From: Patescibacteria group bacterium AH-259-L07
GTDB lineage: Bacteria > Patescibacteriota > Patescibacteriia > UBA2591 > UBA6264
Assembly (NCBI GenBank): GCA_027718005.1
Contig: JALLOP010000003.1
Location: forward strand, 1 to 35,545
DNA length: 35,545 bases
Direction: 5' to 3'
Of this stretch, positions 6,204 through 14,800 are shown piece by piece (the first letter of the stretch is position 1; every line of letters starts with the position of its first letter). The notes beneath the pieces are model-generated. The model did not search any database and was not told where the DNA came from. It was given only the letters and a program-made list of their open reading frames with translations. The translations under genes and the position numbers were made by a program.

Positions 6204-7415
6204 TTACTTTGGGTAAATATAGCCAAGGATTTTCCAGCCGCCTTGCCATACCCCGGTTTTATTTTCAATCGTACGTTGTGAATAGGCACGCGGCTTAATG
6301 CCATTCATTTCTGAAATCGTAATAGTATTTTCATCAAAACTTTCTACATAGGCAACATGACCATAACGGCTGCATAACCAGCTCGTACAGGTCATGGCAA
6401 CAATTGCCCCTTCTCTTGGAGAATTCCCTGTTTCATATCCCGCGCGTTTTGCATTATAATACCAGGATTTTGCATGCCCCCATGAGGGAACGCATTGCCC
6501 CTCTTCATCAGCCCATTGATATGCCACCCAGGAAGTGCATTGTCGGGCAATAAATCTATGACATTTTGAAGTTTTCCACCAATCCCAAAAACCAGAATAA
6601 TCTTCGTTTACAAATACTGGTGTTTGGATTTTTGGTTTCGGGGCGGGAGGAGGAGAGCCATCAGGAATGATAAGAACTTCTCCTGGTTCAAGTATTGAGG
6701 TTATCGTAAGATTATTAAATTGAACAATATTTTCTACAGCGGCCCTATATTTTTGAGCGATAGAAGACAGGGTTTCTCCTGTTTTTACTTTGTGCGTAAT
6801 ACCGTTTGTTGGTAATATTTTCAGCTCATCACCTGGTTTAATAATTGACCAATAACTGAGATTATTTTCCCATAAAACCGTAGACCATTTTAGGCCAAAG
6901 TTTTCAGCAATAGAAGAGATGGTATCACCGGGCTGGACAATATAGGTTTCTATTTCAGATCGTGTTAATGGGGCAGGGTTGTTAAATTCAGTGGCAGGAG
7001 TAATTAATGCTGAATCTTCAAGGCTTAATGCAATTTCACTGATACTTGCCGTATCATCATATTGAAGTGCAGCAATTTCAAAGTCAAGTTGGGCAGTTTT
7101 ATCGATAGCAGCAGTTCCAGATTCAATAATGATTGCTTCATTTTTAGATGCAAAATAGGAAAATAAAGAATATGAAAAGAAAACAAAAGCACCGATAACC
7201 AGAAGTATCGGCAGCTTTTTTTTAAGCAAGGGATGGTTGTAAAATTTTTTTACGTTATTAATCCTTTTTTGTATATAAACATGAGTTAATTGATTGGGTT
7301 GGCTGGGTTGATTTCTTAATTTTTTTTCCACAAAATCTGGGCGGGCTTGTTTTGACAAGCGCTTAATGCTATTATATATTATACTGAATATACTGATAAA
7401 TCGGGATTTTTGCAT
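6204..7415 (-). CDS. Membrane-anchored LysM-LysM-CHAP peptidoglycan hydrolase
   Basis: A 403-aa protein with a basic cytoplasmic N-terminus and one membrane segment at about residues 67-88 (LPILLVIGAFVFFSYSLFSYFA). Two LysM domains follow (about 154-198, YIVQPGDTISSIAENFG; about 206-252, HKVKTGETLSSIAQKY), then a Pro-rich linker and a CHAP domain. The CHAP catalytic cysteine is in RQCTSWVAYQW (about 290) and the histidine in RYGHVAYVE (about 352). CHAP enzymes cleave peptide bonds in murein, so a role in wall remodelling or daughter-cell separation is likely. The only ATG near the start is at 7415; it has no SD, but TAATAT lies 6 nt before it, compatible with a leaderless transcript. The leuS promoter lies inside its first codons. 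Confidence 0.88.
   Translation of the reverse strand: MQKSRFISIFSIIYNSIKRLSKQARPDFVEKKLRNQPSQPNQLTHVYIQKRINNVKKFYNHPLLKKKLPILLVIGAFVFFSYSLFSYFASKNEAIIIESGTAAIDKTAQLDFEIAALQYDDTASISEIALSLEDSALITPATEFNNPAPLTRSEIETYIVQPGDTISSIAENFGLKWSTVLWENNLSYWSIIKPGDELKILPTNGITHKVKTGETLSSIAQKYRAAVENIVQFNNLTITSILEPGEVLIIPDGSPPPAPKPKIQTPVFVNEDYSGFWDWWKTSKCHRFIARQCTSWVAYQWADEEGQCVPSWGHAKSWYYNAKRAGYETGNSPREGAIVAMTCTSWLCSRYGHVAYVESFDENTITISEMNGIKPRAYSQRTIENKTGVWQGGWKILGYIYPK
7352..7380 (+). promoter_or_regulatory. Promoter for leuS
   Basis: TTGACA (7352-7357), 17-nt spacer, TATATT (7375-7380): near consensus. The predicted start is near 7387, giving a leader of about 64 nt. It sits inside the 5' end of the divergent LysM-CHAP gene, so the two transcripts overlap and may interfere. 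Confidence 0.75.
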
Positions 7416-7450
7416 AGGAGTATATTAGCAATATTATTAAAAAAGGCAAT

Positions 7451-10045
7451 ATGGCAGTTGGGGATAAGTATAACCATCAAAAAATTGAGCAAAAGTGGCA
7501 GAAAATATGGGAAGAGTTAGGGTTGTATAAAGCTCAGGATTTTAGCAAACGGCCAAAATCCTATATTTTAATTGAGTTCCCGTATCTTTCTGGAGATGGC
7601 TTACATGTAGGACATGGCAGGAGCTATAGCGCGCTCGATGCTATTGCGCGAAAACGGAGAATGCAAGGGTATAATGTGCTGTATCCCATAGGATGGGATG
7701 CATTTGGTTTGCCTACTGAAAATTATGCAATTAAAACCGGGATTCATCCCATTGAGATTACTAAGAAAAATGTTGCGTTATTCCGCCGCCAGCTCAAAAG
7801 CTTAGGGCTTTCATTTGATTGGTCTCGCGAGATTAATACTTCTGACCCAATATATTATAAATGGACGCAGTGGATTTTTTTAAAAATGTTCGAATGTGGC
7901 CTTGCCTATTTGGCAGAGATTCCTATTAATTGGTGTCCGGAATGCAAAATTGGGCTGGCTAATGAAGAAGTAATTGGTGGCAATTGTGAGCGATGCGGAA
8001 AAGAAGTAGAGCGGCGTCAACAAAAGCAATGGATGCTCAAAATTACTGCCTATGCTGATAGATTATTAAAAGATCTTGATGGGATTGATTATTTAGAAAA
8101 AATCAAAGCTCAGCAAGTACATTGGATTGGTCGATCAGAAGGGGTAACAGTAAAATTTAAAGTCAAAAGTTTCAGCCCAAGGCTGATCCGCCCCGGGCGG
8201 AAAAAGTCAAAGGTTGATGAAGTCGTTGAAGTTTTTACAACCAGGGCGGATACGTTGTTTGGGGTGACAGCGCTGGTGTTAGCACCAGAGCATAGGCTGA
8301 TCACTGATTGTTTATCATTGGTTGAGAATAGAAAAGAAGTTGAAGAATATATTAAGCAATCAAAGAAAAAATCAGAATTTGAAAGAACTGAATTAGAAAA
8401 AGAAAAAACAGGCGTACTGCTTAAAGGTATGTATGTCATTAATCCAGTCAATAATGAAAAAGTGCCTATTTGGATTGGCGATTATGTTGTTGCAACCTAC
8501 GGTGGTGGCGCGGTTATGGTGGTGCCTGCTCATGACAAACGAGATTATGCATTTGCAAAAAAATATGGTTTGGAAATTAGGGAAGTCGTAAAAGGCGGCG
8601 ATATTAGCAAAGAAGCATTTGTTGATTATGGGATATTAATAAATTCTGGGAAGTTTAGCGGGTTAGAGTCAAAGGAGGCCATTAAAAAAATTGGGAAATG
8701 GTTAGAACGGCATAAAAAAGGAGAACAAGAAGTTCAGTATAAGCTTCGTGATTGGGTGTTTTCTCGTCAGCATTATTGGGGGGAACCGATCCCGCTTGTT
8801 TTCTGCGAAAACTGCGCGGTCAAAATCAAAAATCAAAAATCAAAAATCAAAAATTTTAGTCAGGGAGAATTGTTAAATCCTGGATGGAAAGCTGTGCCGG
8901 AAGAGGATTTGCCACTTGAGCTGCCCTATGTGAAAAGCTATAAACCAACTGAAACAGGTGAGTCGCCGTTGGCACATATTAGTGAATGGGTTAATACCAC
9001 ATGTCCGAAATGCGGCTCAAAAGCAAAACGAGAAACCGATACCATGCCAAACTGGGCAGGTTCAAATTGGTATTTTCTCCGCTATATTGACCCCAAAAAT
9101 GATAAAGTCTTAGCAGATTATAAAAAACTGAAATATTGGCTGCCTGTTGATCTATACAACGGCGGTATGGAACATACTACGCTTCATCTGCTCTATTCCC
9201 GCTTTTGGCACAAATTCTTATATGACATCGGCGTTGTACCAACCTCAGAGCCATATAAAAGACGACGGTCTCATGGCATGGTATTAGCTGAAGACGGAAG
9301 AAAAATGAGTAAAAGTTTTGGCAATGTAATTAATACAGATGATATTGTTAATACTTTTGGCGCAGACGTGTTTCGTGTATATGAGATGTTTATGGGCCCG
9401 TTTGATCAAGCTATTGCATGGAATCCTAAGACAATATTGGGCGTAGATAGATTCCTGGCTAAAGTAAGAAATATTACCCTTGGTGTCATCCCGAGTTCGT
9501 CTACCTTGTCATCCCGAGCGAGCGGAGTTCCGATGAAATCGGAACAGGCGAGCGAGGGACGAGATGACAATTTAGAACAACTAATGCATCAAACAATCAA
9601 AAAGGTAAGCGAAGATCTGGATAATATGAAGTTCAATACCGCGGTTGCGGCGTTAATGGAGTACACAAATGAACTTATAACGCAATATGGAAAACTGAAA
9701 ACTGAATATATCGAAACGCTATTGTTGTTGTTGGCGCCGTTTGTACCGCATATAACTGAGGAGTTATGGCATCGAATCCATCCTAAATTATCAGAAAAAC
9801 GAAGTATATTTAAAGAACAATGGCCTGGATATAATCTAAGGTTAGCAAAGAGCAAAGAAATAGAGCTTGTTATTCAAATCAATGGTAAAGTACGTGATAA
9901 GACAAGGACAAATGCAGATATTTTAGAAAAACAGGCCGAGAAATTGGCATTAAAACAAAAAAAAATTCAAACGTATATAAAGGGAAAGAAAATTAAAAAG
10001 ATTATATTTATAAAAGGAAAGTTAATCAATCTAGTGATTGATTAA
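7451..10045 (+). CDS. leuS: Leucyl-tRNA synthetase
   Basis: Class I synthetase that charges tRNA-Leu; 864 aa is a normal length. The HIGH-type motif is HVGHG (52-56). Zn-binding Cys pairs are visible (WCPEC...CERCG). The CP1 editing domain contains TTRADTLFGVTALVLAPEH and GGGAVMVVPAHDKRD. KMSKS is at 618-622 (DGRKMSKSFGNV). The C-terminal anticodon-binding and leucine-specific parts follow. Three low-complexity inserts break otherwise conserved sequence and coincide with DNA repeats: about residues 241-250 (palindromic element), 457-468 (heptameric array, reading KIKNQKSKIKNF) and 685-706 (palindromic element). All are in frame, so the enzyme is presumably active. SD AAGG lies about 7 nt before ATG 7451. 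It heads the long plus-strand gene chain. Confidence 0.97.
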   Translation: MAVGDKYNHQKIEQKWQKIWEELGLYKAQDFSKRPKSYILIEFPYLSGDGLHVGHGRSYSALDAIARKRRMQGYNVLYPIGWDAFGLPTENYAIKTGIHPIEITKKNVALFRRQLKSLGLSFDWSREINTSDPIYYKWTQWIFLKMFECGLAYLAEIPINWCPECKIGLANEEVIGGNCERCGKEVERRQQKQWMLKITAYADRLLKDLDGIDYLEKIKAQQVHWIGRSEGVTVKFKVKSFSPRLIRPGRKKSKVDEVVEVFTTRADTLFGVTALVLAPEHRLITDCLSLVENRKEVEEYIKQSKKKSEFERTELEKEKTGVLLKGMYVINPVNNEKVPIWIGDYVVATYGGGAVMVVPAHDKRDYAFAKKYGLEIREVVKGGDISKEAFVDYGILINSGKFSGLESKEAIKKIGKWLERHKKGEQEVQYKLRDWVFSRQHYWGEPIPLVFCENCAVKIKNQKSKIKNFSQGELLNPGWKAVPEEDLPLELPYVKSYKPTETGESPLAHISEWVNTTCPKCGSKAKRETDTMPNWAGSNWYFLRYIDPKNDKVLADYKKLKYWLPVDLYNGGMEHTTLHLLYSRFWHKFLYDIGVVPTSEPYKRRRSHGMVLAEDGRKMSKSFGNVINTDDIVNTFGADVFRVYEMFMGPFDQAIAWNPKTILGVDRFLAKVRNITLGVIPSSSTLSSRASGVPMKSEQASEGRDDNLEQLMHQTIKKVSEDLDNMKFNTAVAALMEYTNELITQYGKLKTEYIETLLLLLAPFVPHITEELWHRIHPKLSEKRSIFKEQWPGYNLRLAKSKEIELVIQINGKVRDKTRTNADILEKQAEKLALKQKKIQTYIKGKKIKKIIFIKGKLINLVID
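8173..8200 (+). repeat. Palindromic element B inside leuS
   Basis: Two adjacent small hairpins, CAGCC/GGCTG and CCGCCC/GGGCGG. It matches 24528-24555 in reverse complement at 25 of 28 positions. It is flanked by the 9-nt direct repeat AAAGTCAAA (8159-8167 and 8203-8211). It is in frame in the CP1 editing domain, where it adds SPRLIRPGR-like residues. Confidence 0.75.
8822..8856 (+). repeat. Heptameric array inside leuS
   Basis: Four copies of AAAATCA and a degenerate fifth, strict 7-nt period. It is translated in frame as lysine/asparagine-rich residues within the synthetase, just after a CENC zinc-type loop. Confidence 0.9.
9506..9570 (+). repeat. Palindromic element F inside leuS
   Basis: Outer stem TTGTCATC/GATGACAA and inner stem TTCCGAT/ATCGGAA around a GAA loop, with GAGCGAG repeats between them. 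A truncated relative (GTGTCATCCCGAG) lies directly before it. It adds about 22 residues (SSRASGVPMKSEQASEGRDD) before the anticodon-binding domain. Confidence 0.8.
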
Positions 10046-10204
10046 AAGTAAAAAGGGAAAACCAAAAATGAAAAACCACAAGGAAAAGTTCAAAACCGAA
10101 TTGAAATCGCAAAGGTTCTTAGAGCAAATATTTTCACTGCAAAAGGACGAAGATAGTTTTACGTTTTAAAATGTCGTTTTTACTTTTTCATTTTTAAATT
10201 TTAA
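10044..10204 (+). repeat. Pair of inverted heptameric arrays between leuS and rsmA
   Basis: On the left, five units of the form AAAANNN (10044-10078); on the right, four units of the mirrored form TTTTTNN (10177-10204). Both have a 7-nt period and are roughly inverted relative to each other. They frame the doubtful small ORF at 10068-10169. Confidence 0.7.
10068..10169 (+). CDS. Possible 33-aa small protein
   Basis: ATG 10068 to TAA 10167-10169 encodes a charged peptide, MKNHKEKFKTELKSQRFLEQ and so on, ending DEDSFTF. A weak SD (AGGG) lies about 10 nt upstream. It sits alone between the inverted heptameric arrays in the leuS-rsmA gap. I do not recognise it. It could be a real small protein, a decayed fragment or chance. 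Confidence 0.2.
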   Translation: MKNHKEKFKTELKSQRFLEQIFSLQKDEDSFTF

Positions 10205-10219
10205 TTTAGTGAAGCGCTT

Positions 10220-11143
10220 ATGTCTTTATTACAACAGACAAAAAATTTGTGTAAACAATATCATATTACGCCCCTCAGACGTCGGGGACAAAATTTTTTA
10301 ATTAACCCTTTCATTGTAGAAAAAGTAATAGCAGCAGCAGGTTTAGATAAGAACGATATCGTAATAGAAGTTGGAGCAGGATTAGGGACATTAACAAAAC
10401 AAATAGCAAAACAGGTTAAAAAGGTAGTAGCGATAGAAATTGATAAAAAGCTGGTTCAAGTGTTAAGCGATGAATTATGTGATTACAAAAATGTAGAAAT
10501 AGTTCATGGCGACATACGAGATCCTACCAGCTACAAGCTACCAGCTACAAGCTATAAAATCGTGGCGAATTTGCCATTTAATATTACTGGTCTAACGTTA
10601 AGAAAATTTTTGGGGCGAAAGAATAGGCCGGAGGTAATGGTGGTGATTGTGCAAAAAGAAGTTGGCGAGCGAATTATAGCCCGTCCCTCAAAAAGGGGAC
10701 GGGATGACAAAAAAGGTAAAATGAATTTATTAGCTGTTTCAGTTCAATTTTATGCTCATCCTGAGATTATATTTTGTATAAGTAAAAATAATTTTTGGCC
10801 CAAGCCAAAGGTGGATTCAGTTATTTTAAAGATCGTTCCCTCGGGAGGGCTGACCTCCAAAAGAGGCCGGACTTTTGATGAGAAATTTTTTCAGATAGTG
10901 AAAGCTGGGTTTTTACATTCTCGGAAGTATTTACTTAACAATTTAGCAACCCTCCCCCTCCGACCCCCGACCTCCCGAGGAGGTCGGGGGTCTACAGCTT
11001 TAAAAAATAGTGCTATAATGATTAAATCATTAAAACAAGAATTGATGAAAATTTTTAACGAGATTGGGTTGAGTCCAAGAGTTAGGGCCCAGGAGTTGTC
11101 AGTGGAAAAGTGGGTCGCTTTAGTTAATAAATTATGCCAGTAG
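10220..11143 (+). CDS. rsmA: 16S rRNA dimethyladenosine transferase
   Basis: SAM-dependent enzyme (KsgA) that dimethylates the two adjacent adenines near the 16S rRNA 3' end during small-subunit maturation. The family opening RRGQNFLIN is followed by motif I EVGAGLGTLTKQIA, the acidic SAM residue in AIEIDKK, GDIRD, and the catalytic NLPF in IVANLPFNITG. The C-terminal helical domain ends SPRVRAQELSVEKW. At 307 aa it is longer than the usual 260-280. The excess matches four repeat-derived inserts: residues about 102-113 (heptameric array), 154-161, 207-217 and 248-258 (palindromes). The start lacks an SD. Its stop overlaps the next start by 10 nt. Confidence 0.95.
   Translation: MSLLQQTKNLCKQYHITPLRRRGQNFLINPFIVEKVIAAAGLDKNDIVIEVGAGLGTLTKQIAKQVKKVVAIEIDKKLVQVLSDELCDYKNVEIVHGDIRDPTSYKLPATSYKIVANLPFNITGLTLRKFLGRKNRPEVMVVIVQKEVGERIIARPSKRGRDDKKGKMNLLAVSVQFYAHPEIIFCISKNNFWPKPKVDSVILKIVPSGGLTSKRGRTFDEKFFQIVKAGFLHSRKYLLNNLATLPLRPPTSRGGRGSTALKNSAIMIKSLKQELMKIFNEIGLSPRVRAQELSVEKWVALVNKLCQ
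10525..10559 (+). repeat. Heptameric array inside rsmA
   Basis: TACCAGC and TACAAGC alternate twice and are followed by a degenerate unit, strict 7-nt period. It lies between the GDIRD and NLPF motifs and is translated as TSYKLPATSYK. Confidence 0.9.
10680..10703 (+). repeat. Palindromic element inside rsmA, copy 1
   Basis: Perfect 8-bp stem CCCGTCCC/GGGACGGG followed by the tail GGGATGACAAAAAA, which also occurs in the thrC downstream region. It is in frame at about residues 154-165. Confidence 0.75.
10838..10870 (+). repeat. Palindromic element inside rsmA, copy 2
   Basis: CCCTCGGGAGGG followed by CCTC/GAGG arms around an A-rich loop. Related by its GACCTCC core to the copy at 10962. Reads SGGLTSKRGR in the protein. 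Confidence 0.55.
10962..10992 (+). repeat. Palindromic element inside rsmA, copy 3 (GACCTCC family)
   Basis: Perfect 14-bp stem GACCCCCGACCTCC with loop CGA. The core is the same as in the intergenic element at 1348-1379. Inserted directly after the conserved RKYLLNNL segment, adding RPPTSRGGRGS. Confidence 0.85.
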
Positions 11144-11787
11144 AAAAACAAAATAGACGTTTAGTATTATTTCTTACAATTTTTAGTGTTTTTATTTTTG
11201 TAGTGGGTTATTTTCAGTTTAGGCATGCTATTTATGCGCCGTTTGGTGGTGTTTCTAAAGAACAAACATCACAGCAAATCGAACAGGAGTTATCTACATT
11301 AGTTTTACAAGACGTGGATAAAGACGGGCTAACTGATTTTGATGAACAGTTTGTATATTCTACTTCACCATATATTGCTGATACTGATAGTGATGCATAC
11401 TCTGATAAAGAAGAAGTTGATGCAGGGAGTAACCCTTTAGACCCAAAAAGCACTCCGTATGCGGTCAGAAAAGAGTCGGGAATTCAAACACAAAAAGAAG
11501 GGCCCGCCTCTGCTGAAGCTTCCGCCTCCACTAAAGTTTCGGCGGACAAAACGGCGGGCAAGGAGGAGATTTTAGAGAAAGTATTTCCGGCCCCGGAAAT
11601 AATAGAAGAACCTACCCAAATTTTTAAAGAAAATTTGACTGGGCAGGAGATTAGAGATTTGTTAATACAATCTGGAATAGATAAAGATATTGTGGATAAG
11701 ATGGATGACAAAACCTTAATAAAGTTGTATAATGAAACTATACAAGAAACTGGTATTAACCTAGAGAAATTACAAGGCGCTGAATAG
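11134..11787 (+). CDS. Membrane-anchored protein with TSP3-like calcium-binding repeat
   Basis: A 217-aa protein. One N-terminal membrane segment (about 9-30, LVLFLTIFSVFIFVVGYF) is followed by an acidic repeat region (about 50-105) with the loops DVDKDGLTDFDE and DTDSDAYSDKEE, then GSNPLDP. This is the thrombospondin type 3/EF-hand-like calcium-binding pattern. A repeat-derived Ala/Ser/Lys stretch (about 123-142) links to an acidic C-terminal part with IRDLLIQSGIDKDIVDKM. ATG 11134 overlaps the rsmA stop by 10 nt and is presumably coupled. It directly precedes the giant surface protein, so an extracellular structural or anchoring role in the same apparatus is likely but unproven. Confidence 0.8.
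   Translation: MPVEKQNRRLVLFLTIFSVFIFVVGYFQFRHAIYAPFGGVSKEQTSQQIEQELSTLVLQDVDKDGLTDFDEQFVYSTSPYIADTDSDAYSDKEEVDAGSNPLDPKSTPYAVRKESGIQTQKEGPASAEASASTKVSADKTAGKEEILEKVFPAPEIIEEPTQIFKENLTGQEIRDLLIQSGIDKDIVDKMDDKTLIKLYNETIQETGINLEKLQGAE
11502..11559 (+). repeat. Palindromic element C inside the TSP3-like gene
   Basis: Outer stem GCCCGCC/GGCGGGC and inner arm TCCGCC/GGCGGA over 58 nt. It shares CTCTGCT at its start and TTCGG(A/C)GGACAAA at its end with the element at 23292-23338. Reads PASAEASASTKVSADKTAG. Confidence 0.75.
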
Positions 11788-11804
11788 AATAGAGGGCCAG
11801 TTTT

Positions 11805-14800
11805 GTGTTCGGTAATATTAATTTTATGAGTTACTCAGGGTTTAAAAAATCAGTTTTAGTTAGTTTGATCACTATTTTGATGTTAGTTAGTTTATTTTTG
11901 CCTAAAACGGTTCATGCTCAATTTTTGATTTCTGATCCTGCAGGATTACTTCGAGATATTGGTGAGTTTGCGTGGAAACAGGCTAAGGATTTGGCCAAGG
12001 CAGCGTGGAAGCACGGCGGTGCGTTAGCATACAAAAATACTGTTAACTTTTATTTAGGCGAGATGGCTAAGCAAAGCGCTGAATGGGTGGCGACCGGCGG
12101 AAAAGGGAAAAAACCTTTATTTGCAAGGGATCCTGCTTTTTGGTCCAAATTAGGCGATCAAGCATTAGGAGAATTGATTGATCAGTATTCAAAAGGTTTT
12201 ACCGGAAGAAGCTTATGTGATCCATTTGATCCTACCATTCGTTTTAAAATGCTGGTTTCTATGGACCCAAAGTATCGGGAGATTAAGTTTGATGAGCAAT
12301 TGCGGTGTCCGGTGAGCAAAATCAAACAACGAATAAAAGAGGCAAGCAAAAAAAAGCTTTTTGAGTTTGATTTTGATTTGCGTGATGGACCAGTTGCTGG
12401 GTATAAAGCAAACATGCGGATTATTATAGCAGGAGATAGTGTTTTAAATAAAAATTATACCGGGATCACCAATGCGACTCATGTTTGTTATTCAGATCCA
12501 TCTCTTGATTTGAGCCAGTTTCCTCTTGGGTGTTTAGGGATTTTTGGATTAGGAACGGTAAATAAGGGCGTTGAGAAATTAATTGATATTACGTATAAAC
12601 TTGAAGATATGGGGAAGGAGCTTGAGCGGATTATTACTATATTAAAGCTTTTTGAAGCAGATCAAACCGAGATACGAGAAAAATTAGATGAATTAAATCA
12701 ACAACATATAAAGGCGCAGGAGGACATAATAGCTGCAGAAAACGCAGGCGTGCCAAGGGATCACCTGATACTGTTTTTTCTTAACAAAGATAAAGACAGG
12801 ATAAGGAAACAAATAGATAAGCTTGAGAAAATGCGTATAGATAAAGCCGAACAGATTGAGGCAGTTAATGACCTTATTAAATTACAACGAGATTTAGTAG
12901 ATAATATATGGGCATGGGAATTACTAGATAAAAATCCTGACACACCTGATATTCCTGGTGGACCTCATACGCTTTCTTTTTGGAGCCATTATACTCCTAT
13001 TTGTTCTGCTTTAGGAGATATGAGAGAATACATGAATAACGATGGATGTTTTGAGATTTCTGCTTTAGCAGTAGGTACAAATTTTGCTCCACTTACTATA
13101 CAAGAGGCATATACTAATTCACTTGCATATACCAAACGAGCTAATTCATACGTAAGACAATTAGTTGACTGGGCAAACACATTAGGAGATATGATTGAGG
13201 ACACAAAACTAAGTGATGATAAGGTACTGGAGACCCCAGATCTTGATCCATTAGAGGATATTAATCGTATGTATAACCCTGAAGGCAGTGATATTGGCGT
13301 ATTAGCAAGAATAGAATCTGATCTGTTGCGAAAGCAAACAACCGAAGTAGAAAAGTCTAAATTTTTCCAAACACTTCAGGGGCAAATGAATTCGTTGACA
13401 ACACAAATTTCTGATTTAGTAAAAACGCCATCGATTTATGTGAGTGAATCTGCGAGTCAAGCAGTAGAACAAGGCACTGCTGGGCCATTACAGTATACTG
13501 AAGTTGCGGCAGTTGACGCGATTGGTATTTTTACCAATACGTTGATTAATAAACTTTTAAAACAAATTTTTGAGACTGGGTTTAATCCACAACTTACCCC
13601 AGAGCTTGCAGAGAGAACAAAGCCATTTTTAGATGATGAAGGAGAGTCCGGCAGTCCATGGAGTCCATCGCGCCAGCAAAGCCGAGCCCTGTTTGCTGAT
13701 TTAGCTACGGCTCAATTAAAACGAGGACGAGAAATAACGATTTATGATGAATTTAACGTTTGTCCAAAAAATCCAGCGTACGCACTCCCCACCAATTGTT
13801 TATTAGAAGATAAAGACGGTAATACAATATTGCGAGCAGTAGAGGAAGGGTTGACCATAGCAGATGTTATAGAGAAAGGATTGGGCAGCGGCGCTTTAGT
13901 TGGCCGGCCAAATAATAATACCGGTCTTTTAAGTTTGACTAATATTAAAAAGTTACGGCGGGCACGTATTTTCCCTCTCGGGTTAGAAATTGCTGCTTCT
14001 AAAATTTATAATGGAGAACTTGGTGAAGATCCTGAATACACCCTAGAAGATATTGTTAACGAGTTTAATCAAACAAATTCGTTGGGCACATGTACCGATT
14101 TCAACGGAAGTTTTGAAAATGATGTTAATGACGATAATATCCCAGATGGATGGGTTCTGGGAGGCGATGTTTCACTTGAGACAAGCGAGGTACATTCAGG
14201 TTCTGTTGCATTGCGATTGAGCGGGAGTGGGTGGACCTCTAAGGTACGGCGGACCATCCCTATAAAATCAAATACGGTGTATACCATTTCAACATATGCA
14301 AAAGCAGAGAATAATAAACAACTATTTATTGGTCTATATTTTTATGATAAAGATGGCAATCAATTATTAGCATCTGGTTCAGCTGATGAGATTAATATTA
14401 GCGGTGGATTTGACTGGAGAAAAGGATGCGGCGCATCCTCATGTTATGCAACTGGCAGCATTAGTTTAACCAATACGTATGAGCAGTATGCGTATAGTTT
14501 TCGTTCCTTGCCTGATGCAGCCAGTGTAGAGCTTGTTCCCGAAGGTGCAGCACTTGCTGGTGCTCAAAGCGGAGATGTATTAATTGATGATGTTCAATTG
14601 ACGAGAGGGCAAACTGCTTCAGAAGAATATATGGAGCCATCGCCATTTTGTCATTTAGTTGACTCGAATTGGATATTTAAGAATTTAACCTATCAATGTG
14701 AAACTATTGGTTATTCAGCAATTCCTTTGCCCGGCAGTACTCAGCGTCAGGAAACGTGTGTTGATCTGCGTGATTGTATTAATGAAGATGAAAATGGACA

